Source of the DNA: Saccoglossus kowalevskii
Taxonomy: Eukaryota > Hemichordata > Enteropneusta > Harrimaniidae
DNA length: 13,618 nt
Assembly: GCF_000003605.2 (NCBI RefSeq)
Contig: NW_003146294.1
Coordinates: 143,776-157,393 of the forward strand
Direction of reading: 5' to 3'
The stretch's first letter is position 1; the number at the start of each line of letters is the position of its first letter. The notes below the pieces were generated by a model. That model made no database searches and had not been told where the DNA came from. It worked only from the letters and a program-made list of their open reading frames with translations. The position numbers and the translations under genes are program-made. Shown piece after piece: positions 1-7,890 of this stretch.

Positions 1-264
1 TCATACTATTACAATTGTGTCGTTATTTTGACATTATCTTGACATTCAATTGTCATAAGATTCGGTTATTTTCACGTCCAAATGTTCTGACATTCGGTTC
101 GCTTGACTTGTGATTACCTCAACATTCGGTTAGCTTCACTTGCGATTACCTCAACATTCGATTACCTGACCTACATTAGCTGATCCACCGTCCCTCAACA
201 CCTGATCCCGCTTTCGTCTATACATTCAATCCATAGTCCCGGGCCGCCTTCGATAAAGCGTTGT
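1..264 (+). repeat. Left arm of long terminal inverted repeat
   Basis: This arm matches the reverse complement of 3796-4038. Shared landmarks in order are ACAATTGTG, CATTATCTTGACATTCAATTG, ATAAGATTCGGTTA, TTTCACGTCCAAATGT, CGATTACCTGACCTACATTA and CCATAGTCCCGGGCC. By eye the arms agree at roughly 85% of positions. The left arm carries about 20 extra bases near 186-207 that the right arm lacks. Similarity fades after about 264 (TTGTTGACAT against TTGCTCAAGA). Confidence 0.9.
90..168 (+). repeat. 32-bp tandem repeat inside left arm
   Basis: Two full 32-bp units (90-121 and 122-153) start ACATTCGGTT and end GATTACCTCA. A third, truncated unit starts at 154 and goes straight into ATTACCTGACC. 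The two units differ at only a few bases. Such subterminal repeats often bind transposase in long-TIR elements, but that role is inference here. Confidence 0.9.
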
Positions 265-2018
265 TGACATATCAGTACCCCCCCCCCCCAGTGGGCAGGG
301 CAGATTTCTTTAAAAAATGGACAGGGGAACTTTTTTTAGTGAATAGGATACTTACAGCCAAAACAAGGTCAGCTTGGGCGTTCAGTTGCGAGACATAACA
401 AAAAAACGCATCCAGTGATACATTTCGAAAATAAAAATACAAAATAAACTCAATCAGAGGCGTCGACCACACGCGTTGGAAATAAATATTACACATTGTG
501 ATACAGTCTCACCAGCCTCTTTCACTCAGGCAATATAATTATGCCATTCCCCAACGCACTTATATGTAATACCTTGACAAAAACACAACAAGAAAAATGT
601 AAATCAGGCTTGTAATTACTAGTAACTCAATTCGAACGCAAAATTCATCACTGTAAAAGTGGATAAATTCGAACCAGCCAGCTCATGACCGGAGACGTCC
701 AGTCGTCTTCGTTGAAAACTCGCCAATTCACCATAATCGTGGTGGTGAACTGTTTAGCTGTTTAACAGTCCGCTTCATTGAATGTTTAGTTTGATAATTG
801 ATGAACATATATTTATTGTGAGACTGTGCTTTCAAGTTGTGTTAATACAAATATGATTTAAACTTGTCCCTTCCGTTGCCAACGTATTCAATATGGAAAT
901 AGCATATGTGTGTGTGTTTGCGTGTGTGATTGGGGGAAATAACAGCGAAAATTATTTCCAGCTAAAATATAGTATTTTACTGTCGATGAATTAGCCTTTG
1001 CGATCCCGGAATAAGATACTAGTAGTTGACTCTAAAGTACTCCTAACCTTAAGTCATAACATCTCAGACGACTATAGTAACATTGACATGCGTGCATCAG
1101 TGTGTGTTTTTTTATTTCATTCAAAAGATTTAGGGACACGGAAAAAACACGCAGAAATATTCTTTCCTTGTTTATACTCCACACAAAGTAATTTGTCAGT
1201 CGTGGCGAGTATGTGTGTCAGTTTATTACTTCTGTGTGAATATGATTAAATTATGTAATTTTTGGTACGGTATCACTCTTTTGGGAAGATAATGGTGGCT
1301 CTGAAAAGGACCGTTTAGTTTAGTTTCGTTAAAAAACGATATGAATTTACTCCAATCTATGACCCGCGTATGTATGTGTGTAGGGGGGGGGTCGATCTTC
1401 TTAGCAGTGAAACTGAAACGGGCACGTGAAAATTTCAACTCAACCTCGATTTATTCTTCAAAAGCATACATACACAGTGGCAGTGGCAGCGGTCGCCCCA
1501 CGAAGAAAATGTTGGGGGCGTCGCCCCTCCAAAATCAAGCGGAAACCCTTTGTGTCAGCAAAATTTCCCCCTAATGCAGTAAATAGCGTTTTAGATTGTC
1601 TAGATTTCAAATTTTTGCATACCCCGGACCCCCTAGAGGTTGTGAGCAGATCTCCCCCCCCCCCCCCGATGTAAAATTTCGTGCCGCCCCATCTGAATTA
1701 CAGATGTGCCAAAAACGTACAACGTTGCCATAGATCTCGTCGAGTAACAATTTTTAGGGCGGAGGCGTTCTCATTGACCTAATATAAATACAGTGTTTAC
1801 TCCGATGTTCGAACAAATATTGGCCACATTAATGCTCGGTGTGCTTAATAGTAGTTTCCTGTAGGATTACATGCATAAAATGAAATACGGAGAAAACATA
1901 TGGTTATGAAATGATGATTCTAAGAAGTATACTGTCAATAAATGTGATATGAATAAACACAAACATACATTATTCTATAAACCGTCAAAGGTTATATATA
2001 AAGATCCATAAAACGAAT
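265..2018. other. Interior of the long-TIR element, no gene recognised
   Basis: No convincing coding sequence on either strand; the longest open frames are 70-83 codons and look random. Visible items are homopolymer tracts C12 (278-289), G9 (1383-1391) and C14 (1654-1667), a GT-rich stretch near 907-930, a 7-bp-stem hairpin TTCACCA/TGGTGAA (727-749), and a G/C hairpin around 1512-1532 (GGGGCG/CGCCCC). Several AT-rich runs occur between 1780 and 2018. Confidence 0.6.
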
Positions 2019-2022
2019 GAAT

Positions 2023-2273
2023 TGTCATGAATTTGTTTTTGTGTATCTGTTGATATTTGTGACTTTATAACCATTGTATTTAGACTTTATAATCATTGTA
2101 CTTAATTAGTGTGTTTTACTCTTTTTGATTTATACCTTTTATTAGTATTGTATTTAACCCTATGACGACGAGTGGCTGACGGTATCTTTGATTTGTGAAC
2201 GTGCAATGCCAGGAGACATATCTCAGTTTGGGTGAAGGGATGTGTCATGAATTTGTTTTTTGTGTATCTGTTG
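2023..2273 (+). repeat. 30-bp direct repeat bounding the extra segment of copy A
   Basis: The first 30 bases of copy A (2023-2052) recur at 2243-2273 with one extra T in the T-run. The 190 bp between them (2053-2242) is AT-rich, includes TTTATAAYCATTGTA twice (about 2064 and 2086), and is absent from copies B and C. Confidence 0.9.
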
Positions 2274-2886
2274 TCCGACTTAATTAGCTGATTATTAGCG
2301 AATTGCTGTGTTATTTCTGTCATCGTTTAGGCCTATTTGAAGTTTTGGACGGAACTTGGCTCAGTGATTTGGAACAAATTACGAGATAACCGTCGTTATT
2401 CAGACTACTAATTCTGACAGTTGGTATTCATAGTTATTAATGTAGTGAACGATTAATCAAAAGATATGACGTATTCAGTACTTAGTGTGATTGGCTTTAT
2501 GATTGAGGTTACGCCTTAGAGTCTTTTTTACTGCTTTGTAATTGGTTAGAGTTTTGAAAATGAATAAAGAGAGTTTTGAGTTGGTCTTGACTTGAGTTGG
2601 TCCTGGAGAGCCTTGGGGCGAGTGTTGACGCAGTCTAAGAGAGTCTTGGGTCAGCCTTGCGATAGTCTTGAGGATTTTTCCCCAGGGCGCTGTGTCTTAT
2701 AGAGTGCTCGAAAGATCGACTAAGACGAGAGCTGAAACGTATTTCGTTGTGTGTGTCTTATTTGACTGTAAAGTATAAGTGACTTTCCTGATCCCGTACC
2801 TCAAGGGGACGCGATATAGAGACGAGGAGAGATTCCCCCCTGACAAGTGTGGAGAACCCCGTGGAGAAAAAATTATCCCCGTGATA
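2023..2886 (+). mobile_element. Copy A of TGTCA...TGATA repeat, probable solo LTR, long form
   Basis: This 864-bp non-coding repeat is clearly homologous to 7891-8512 and 11358-11997. It starts TGTCATGA, ends GTGATA, and is flanked by perfect 4-bp direct repeats GAAT (2019-2022 and 2887-2890). It carries LTR-like signals also present in the other copies: a TGACGTA motif (2467-2473), reverse CCAAT boxes (ATTGG near 2490 and 2541), AATAAA (2563-2568) and TTATAG near 2697. Unlike B and C it has about 220 extra bases at the start, bracketed by a duplicated 30-bp block. No open frame is conserved among the three copies. The repeat and target duplication are seen; the solo-LTR reading is inferred from size, ends and 4-bp duplications. 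Confidence 0.82.
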
Positions 2887-2890
2887 GAAT

Positions 2891-3795
2891 CCCGCCCACA
2901 CATACTGATATTTCTGGAAATTACGTAAATACATTGTGTGGTGATACTGAACAGCAAATGTTTAAAACCACAGTGTCATCTATCCAGAACATTGTGCAGC
3001 AAGCGAAATTTCGCAGTTACAACTGCAACCCAGTTTATTTAGTTCATGGCGCAACCGGGGCATGCATTTGGATGGAATTCAGCTCCCCGTCGACTAAATA
3101 GCAAATTCCTAGTCAACTACAGAATTGGGTTTTGTCAACTGTCGGAATAAGTTACTTTGGCCAGTAATATATGGAGGAATTTGACGGAGGAGACATTCAC
3201 AGCAATCGAATCAAAACAAAATTGAAACTGTGAAACTGCTTTGCGAGCGGAAATCGACATTTACGAAAACCTCGAATACAGCATAACTATGATTACTGCA
3301 GATGCGAGGCATGGCTGGCGATTGCTATTGGCAATGAAACCCACAAATGCATTGCCAATGCAGATGTTACCAACGAAGACCTCCGATTTCGTAGCGCCAT
3401 CAAATCAGCCGTACAAGTATATCGGCATCTTGACAATAACGGAGTGAACGTAAAAAAATCACGCCCATAACAGGAATAAGTCTGTCATTAAGTACCTGAG
3501 ATAAGAGAGGCCGGGGAATGAGAGTCAGAAAGATACATGGTTCAACTTTTACTAAACAAATAAAAAGAACCGTGATGGCACTACCAAGTCCGCTGAAAGG
3601 CCGGTTATTGACCGTGTCAGCCGTGTCACGATCAACTGTGTAATAATTCCTTCTCACTTCAGCCATCGCATTTGGAGAACTAATATTCTCTAACCAACAG
3701 GCTCTGACGACCTCAGTTAGTTCCCTGGATGTTGGCGAAACGACCATTATTTAGAAATTTCCGCTAACTTTTACAAAGGCCGCATTGCGATCTTG
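2891..3795 (+). pseudogene. Open-frame patches of unknown family inside the long-TIR element
   Basis: No family is recognised. On the + strand one frame is open from 3234 to 3469 (78 codons, no ATG) and includes the residues YDYCRCEAWLAIAIGNETHK and then FRSAIKSAVQVYRHLDNNGV. A second frame (about 3502-3888) has only a few stops; its last open part, 3721-3888, includes DHYLEISANFYKGRIAILSN and then LSEEARDYGLNTT, ending inside the right arm. The first patch and the tail have an amino-acid mix that looks more protein-like than chance. Opposite, 3400-3747 on the - strand is open for 115 codons starting MVVSPTSRELTEVVR, so the coding strand is not settled. These may be remains of the element's own protein or of a captured host exon. 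Confidence 0.3.
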
Positions 3796-4038
3796 AGCAA
3801 TGCTTTATCAGAGGAGGCCCGGGACTATGGATTGAATACTACATGTATAGCGGGGTCAGCTAATGTAGGTCAGGTAATCGAATGTTGAATTAATCGCAAG
3901 TCAAGCGAACCGAATGTCGAGGAAATCGCAAGTTAAGCGAACCGAATATTAAGACATTTGGACGTGAAAGTAACCGAATCTTATAACAATTGAATGTCAA
4001 GATAATGTCTAAATAACGGCACAATTGTAACATTATGA
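3796..4038 (-). repeat. Right arm of long terminal inverted repeat
   Basis: Reverse complement of the left arm at 1-264, with the same order of landmarks, including the shared GGCCCGGGACTATGGATTGA block near 3816-3835. Position 4038 pairs with position 1, the first base of the window, so the match may continue beyond what is visible. An open reading frame entering from the interior (3721-3888) runs into this arm and stops within it. Confidence 0.9.
3886..3949 (-). repeat. 32-bp tandem repeat inside right arm
   Basis: Two units (3886-3917 and 3918-3949), in reverse orientation, correspond to the repeat at 90-153. Unit boundaries and number match the left arm, so the tandem array was present before the arms diverged. 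Confidence 0.88.
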
Positions 4039-4303
4039 AACAATGACAAAATAATATTGTAGCAATTACACAATAATGAAATAATTAAGAAATAAAGTTG
4101 GAATAATGAAACAATAGCAATACGATGCTGCAGTAATAACACACTAATGGAATAAGCGCAAAATAATGTTTAAATAAAGACCAAATAACTGAATAATGAC
4201 CAAATAATAACCAAACAAGTTTCCAAATAAAGACCAAACAACTAAACAATGTTCAAATAATGACACCAAGCTAATTTTGGCGGTATTCTCACCCCATAAG
4301 AAA
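4039..4303. repeat. A-rich degenerate short repeat next to the right arm
   Basis: This strand-asymmetric tract is rich in A and poor in T-runs on the + strand. From about 4172 to 4268 it resolves into units of about 8-13 bases such as AAATAAAGACC, AAATAACTG, AATAATGACC, AAATAATAACC and AAATAAAGACC again, an average spacing near 10-11 bp. The first half (4039-4140) has looser AATAATGAAACAATA-like words. It abuts the right inverted arm and could be its outer part, but the matching left side lies outside the window. Confidence 0.6.
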
Positions 4304-4349
4304 CAACGTGCATTGTTTGTGTCAGTCAAATAAAAAATATAGAAAACCG
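4304..4349 (+). repeat. 46-bp direct repeat, copy 1
   Basis: Matches 5612-5657 at 44 of 46 positions, starting CAACGTGCATTGTTTGTG and ending AGAAAACCG. Flanking sequence is unrelated on both sides. Here the matching frame is interrupted, whereas in copy 2 it encodes CIVCGSQIENIENR. Confidence 0.9.
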
Positions 4350-4600
4350 TTGACCCGCTATAATAAGTTTGTACAATTTAATGCGTTCAACCTACAGCAA
4401 TCCACCAAAACTCGATTATGTGGAGGCTTTCGCCCTCTGTGTCGATGCGCAATTTCGAAAAAGCTGAAAAGCTAAATAGTTTTAATCGGTCGTCGCTCGC
4501 GCCTACTGAACACATTGTATTGAATGCATTTCATAGTTTTCAAATAATTTGCATACTCTCACCTGAATATGTTTTGTGACTGTCATACTATCTATAAGTA
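4350..4600. other. No gene seen
   Basis: Unassigned sequence between the 46-bp repeat and the short TIR element. It has moderate GC near 4400-4510 and is AT-rich after that. No open frame of note, no repeat partner elsewhere in the window and no RNA gene signature seen. Confidence 0.5.
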
Positions 4601-4604
4601 TCAG

Positions 4605-5523
4605 TTAAAATCCGATGTAGGTATGAGGCTCCAATAGATGTGCTGTTAGCAATGCACATTAATAAATACAATATAGGTGATTAACATAAATATTATGTAA
4701 ATTATATAATAGTATAAATATATACTATCGACACGTGAATACTAGTAGTTTATTTCTAAAACTGAATTCACAAACAACACATTCATCTGCCCTGCAAGAT
4801 AATTGTTTCTGGGGTGTCTTCCTTTTCTTCCTGAAAAAACAAAACAAATAATGGAACACTGTGAATTGATAGCGTTGTTGGCCCGATCCTAAACATGCGT
4901 GTTGACGGTGACCAATCTGTCAACCGGGAGCAGTAGAAAAATCATCCATACTTCATGTATTCTTAGTTTAGAAACGATCGACTAAAAGAAATTTTCAGGT
5001 AAAGATCGTGATTGGGATAAAACTACTTGAAGTTTATACCGGATAACCGACGCCGATCCAGAGCCTGGCAGAGGCAAAAAACAACATTACTGGCACATGT
5101 AATTCATCTTCTACTAAATATAAATGAAATACAATCAAGGCCAAACTGGTTAATGAATGAAAATACTTGTTATTTTAGACAACGATCCATCATCGAAAAA
5201 AACTGCGTTGTTAATAAGTTGTGAGGTCCAGCTAAAGCAAAAGTAGCAGCAGTACGCCGCCATGTTTTGAGTCATACTCAGGCGCGTTTGTAACCCGTGA
5301 TCTGATTGGCTGGTCCCTGGGCGAGATTTGTACGAGATTTGTATAGGCATTGAGTCAGATGTAGTTAGAGGCGACTGAGACACGATTTTCTAAGAACTGA
5401 TTAACGGCAAGAAAAAAAATCGACATATTCAAACTAAAATACAGAAAAATATAATATAAAGGGTTATATAAAAAAAATAATAATATAAAAAAAATGAAGC
5501 CTCATACCTACATCGGATTTTAA
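4605..5523. mobile_element. Non-autonomous DNA transposon (MITE-like) with 25-29-bp TIRs
   Basis: Inverted ends 4609-4633 and 5495-5519 match at 24 of 25 positions (outer part AATCCGATGTAGGTATGAGG). Both are bordered by TTAA (4605-4608 and 5520-5523), and outside that by TCAG (4601-4604 and 5524-5527). Two readings are possible. In the first, TTAA is the target duplication, as in piggyBac and Kolobok superfamilies. In the second, TTAA belongs to 29-bp TIRs and TCAG is a 4-bp duplication; only this one explains TCAG on both sides. The 0.9-kb interior encodes no transposase. Its longest frame is 65 codons (5027-5224), and it ends in an A-rich run before the right TIR. Confidence 0.88.
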
Positions 5524-5538
5524 TCAGATTGCGTTAGT

Positions 5539-5834
5539 ATGAACACAATGAAAAGAGACAGTCCAACCAAAATAGCAAATAAAACTATTAAATCGCCTAG
5601 AACCAAGGAATCAACGTGCATTGTTTGTGGCAGTCAAATAGAAAATATAGAAAACCGGAATAGTCGGTTTCGCTGGCTCAACAGAACTACGACATCGAAG
5701 AAGAAGAAATCGAATTTGTTGTGGCAGAGACGGTCGATCTACAGCTTGTCAGTTTGTATGCGCGCAGAAAATGTGGACTGAGAGCGTCGACTCTGCATAA
5801 AAACATGGATGAGTTTATACACAATATTTATTAA
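5539..5834 (+). pseudogene. Decayed fragment with a CxxC motif, possibly zinc-binding domain
   Basis: The first frame (5539-5781) reads from ATG through KSPRTKESTCIVCGSQIENI, a basic stretch followed by a CxxC pair. From 5664 a second frame, open to a stop at 5832, reads YDIEEEEIEFVVAETVDLQL and then YARRKCGLRASTLHKNMDEF. That second part resembles the C-terminal half of cysteine-rich N-terminal domains in which a CxxC pair precedes a leucine-rich helix, but the first cysteine of that pair is not present here. The two parts would be joined by a frameshift between about 5664 and 5690. Family assignment is a guess from pattern only. The 46-bp repeat copy 2 lies in the CIVC region. It sits directly downstream of the short TIR element and upstream of a LINE fragment. 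Confidence 0.35.
5612..5657 (+). repeat. 46-bp direct repeat, copy 2
   Basis: Partner of 4304-4349 with two mismatches. It lies 88 bp downstream of the short TIR element, while copy 1 lies about 255 bp upstream, so the pair brackets the element but at unequal distances and far exceeds any normal target duplication. Confidence 0.9.
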
Positions 5835-5857
5835 TAATAACAGAATAAGATTAGGTA

Positions 5858-6755
5858 CGACCGACTGTCGACAGTCTAAGACTCGCTATATACAACTATG
5901 GTATCTCGACTAGAGTTTTGCATCTACTTTCTTCTTATCTGAGCATGCGCAAACAAAGGGTAGTTGTTGATAATCAATGTTCTGACTACAATTAGCTCAG
6001 GGGTACCACAGGACTCCCTGCTCGGCCCTCCAATTTTTATCATTTACATAAATGATTTGCCTGCTATATGCAAAATTTAAAATTGACAAGCCTGTCAAAA
6101 ATCTATCTGAATACAGACAATTGTGGACATATATAAATAATATATTTATATGGTGCCAACGCTGGAATTTGACGTTAAATTTTAACAAATGTTGTGTAAT
6201 ATCCTTTTCTAACAAAATAAAATTGATCAATTTTGATTAATTAATTAATATTACGTCACTGTCTAGGTTCGATTCAGTCAATGACCTCGGTGTATTATTA
6301 TAATCAAACATGTCTTTTAAAGATCATATTGATAATATTGTTAAAAAGTCACTTAGAATGCTTTGCTTTATAAAGCGTAATAGTAAACATTTCAATCAAA
6401 TTAGTACTATAAAATCATTGTACTTTTCATTAGTTCGAAGCAGTTTGGCGTATTGTTCAGTTGTGTGGAACCCGTGGCAAAAATCCCACATTGACTCCAT
6501 TGAAAGAGTGCAAAGAAAGTTTGTCAAATATTTATGCTATCGATCACACCTTCAATATGATACTGATAAATACTCAGCTTTGTGTGCCCATTTTGGGTTT
6601 TTAACTTTGATGAGTCAGCGTCGTTTATTCTTAGATATGTTATTTTTATAAATGTGTTAACAGCTTATACAACTCATCTAGTATTTTATCAGTGTTAAAT
6701 TTTTCTGTCCCAAATCGTAGTTTACGTTTTACCCCTCTGTTTTTGTCATTGTACT
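5858..6755 (+). pseudogene. LINE reverse transcriptase fragment (Jockey/CR1-like), 5' truncated
   Basis: This is the C-terminal half of a non-LTR retrotransposon ORF2, in several frames. In frame 2 (5864-5992) residues such as AIYNYGISTRVLHLLSSYLS and RKQRVVVDNQCSD match the palm region before the conserved SGVPQ box. Frame 3 carries SGVPQDSLLGPPIFIIYIND (from 5997). Frame 1 (6052-6651, stops at 6238 and 6301) carries WCQRWNLTLNFNKC, DLGVLL, MSFKDHIDNIV and then LVRSSLAYCSVVWNPW and IDSIERVQRKFVKYL, the typical thumb and connection motifs. A last frame reads VPNRSLRFTPLFLS before 6755. The catalytic YxDD box is not found: the segment between INDLP and WCQRWN is too short. The family-level call is solid; the clade is tentative. 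It ends abruptly where the gypsy LTR remnant begins. Confidence 0.85.
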
Positions 6756-6800
6756 GTGTATAAGAGTGCTTTTGCTACGGATCCACCCAAGAATACCACA
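6755..6800 (+). mobile_element. 5' LTR remnant (U5 end) of the gypsy element
   Basis: Only the last 46 bp or so of the LTR remain. GTGCTTTTGCTA is identical to the segment near 10429-10450, and the ends correspond (GAATACCACA here, GAATAGCACA at 10463-10472). The U3 and R parts are missing; upstream is LINE sequence instead. The LTR ends in CA, one base before the primer-binding site. Confidence 0.75.
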
Positions 6801-6801
6801 T

Positions 6802-6815
6802 TGGCGACGAGGATG
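6802..6815 (+). other. Primer-binding site matching tRNA-Ser(GCU)
   Basis: TGGCGACGAGGATG is exactly complementary to the 3' end of animal tRNA-Ser(GCU), whose acceptor end reads CATCCTCGTCG plus CCA. It starts one base after the LTR end, the usual spacing. Reverse transcription of the element would be primed here. A serine tRNA primer agrees with the Mag-like gypsy lineage suggested by the proteins. Confidence 0.85.
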
Positions 6816-6921
6816 AACAATACTTAACAGGGAGAGAAGGCGCTGTACTTAGAGTGAATGTTTTCTTCAGTGAGTACTATCACGCAAGTCTACACGTGCT
6901 AGCTATATAGAAGTCGTCAGA

Positions 6922-7886
6922 ATGGCAGTTGAAGCTGGTCTTACATTTTCGCAAATTGCTCCTTTAGATGTGCATACAGATTCTACTACATTGGCTTCAC
7001 GATGGAAGCGCTGGTTGTCTCCTTTCGAAAACAGTTGCATTGCTTGGAAAATTACGGACCCAGATCAGAAAAAGGCCATGCTATTGGACAGAGGTGGTGA
7101 AGACCTATTTGACATTTCCGAAACTCTTGTTATGCCTACTGCACCTGAATATGACGACAATTATTAAAAGATAATAAAAGGCATTCGATGATTATTTCAC
7201 ACCTAACAAGGACACTGAATTTGAATTTTTTCAATTTCGCCGTGCCGTACAACATGATACAGAAAGTATTGATCAGTTCGTTGCACGACTTCGAACATTG
7301 ATCAACAATTGTGGCATTTCTGACCAAGCAGTGAGGGATGAAGAAATAAAACATCAGATTGTCCAAGGAGGTAAGAATAAAAGGGTTCGCAGAAAAGCTC
7401 TCCAGGAAGAACTAACTCTAGACAAAATTATTTCCCTAGCAAGATCACTTGAGATATCAGAACGCGAAGCGCATGGAATTGAACATCCACAATTTTGTTC
7501 CGTGAACAAAACTTTTCAATATGCAGCAAGTCAGAAACGTCCTACGAAATCAAGACGCAATACAAGAAGTCTGCAAACTAAAGATTCATCACAACGTTCA
7601 TCAAGCTATTTCTATTGTGGAGGACATTATCCACACAGATATCTGTCCTGCAAAGGGTAAGCAGTGTAATTACTGTCACGAGGTCGGACATTTTATTTCT
7701 TGTTGTCGTAAATTGAAAAGCAAGAACAAAACGCGAAGATCCAAGCCTAAGGCTTCCAACATTAACGATGTACATGATCATGATATTCTAGATAGTAGCA
7801 GCAATGAAGATGATTTCTTGTTTAATATTCATGTTTATGAGAAATATGGCGGAAAACTCAGTTTGCAAAATTAAGTATCAACCATG
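6922..7886 (+). pseudogene. gag: Gypsy gag (capsid and nucleocapsid), frameshifted
   Basis: Gag packages the element RNA in cytoplasmic particles. The ATG at 6922, 107 bp after the primer-binding site, opens frame 1 to 7167 with the capsid-type motif WKRWLSPFENSCIAWKI and a DLFDISETL segment. Frame 2 continues from about 7170 (FDDYFTPNKDTEFEFFQFRR, IDQFVARLRTLI) to 7660. Frame 3 follows to 7874 with a second-half zinc knuckle, CNYCHEVGHFISC (C-x2-C-x4-H-x4-C, near 7665-7703). A first knuckle just before (FYCGGHYPHRYLSC) has lost its first cysteine. The two knuckles with a GGxYPH signature are typical of the K02A2.6/Mag-like group. At least three frameshifts make it non-functional. The frame toward protease is interrupted by repeat copy B. 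Confidence 0.9.
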
Positions 7887-7890
7887 TGTC

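Larger units (their letters stand above)
1..4038. mobile_element. DNA element with long terminal inverted repeats, decayed
   Basis: The two ends of this 4-kb block are inverted copies of each other (about 1-264 and 3796-4038), the layout of a foldback-like or other long-TIR DNA transposon. The left end touches the window edge, so neither the true terminus nor a target duplication can be read, and the element may extend further on both sides. The interior is AT-rich with few open frames, and no transposase family could be recognised. It contains a later insertion, copy A of a three-member repeat family (2023-2886). The inverted-repeat structure is seen directly; its assignment as a mobile element is inference. 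A non-transposon palindromic duplication is the main alternative. Confidence 0.7.

Noticed and set aside
640-780. GGTTCGAAT on the - strand near 669-677, resembling a tRNA B box
   Set aside because: No cloverleaf and no good A box at the correct distance; not a tRNA or a supported SINE head.
998-1674. Overlapping open frames of 70-83 codons
   Set aside because: Composition follows local homopolymers and GT-rich runs, and no motifs are visible; chance frames.
2841-2860. TGACA followed by a TGGAGAACCCC stretch as LTR end plus primer site in copy A
   Set aside because: All three copies continue about 40 bp further to TGATA, and the 4-bp duplications lie there.
2697-3101. Opposed open frames of 84-86 codons across the end of copy A
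   Set aside because: They run across the insertion boundary between two unrelated sequences, so they cannot be an old gene.
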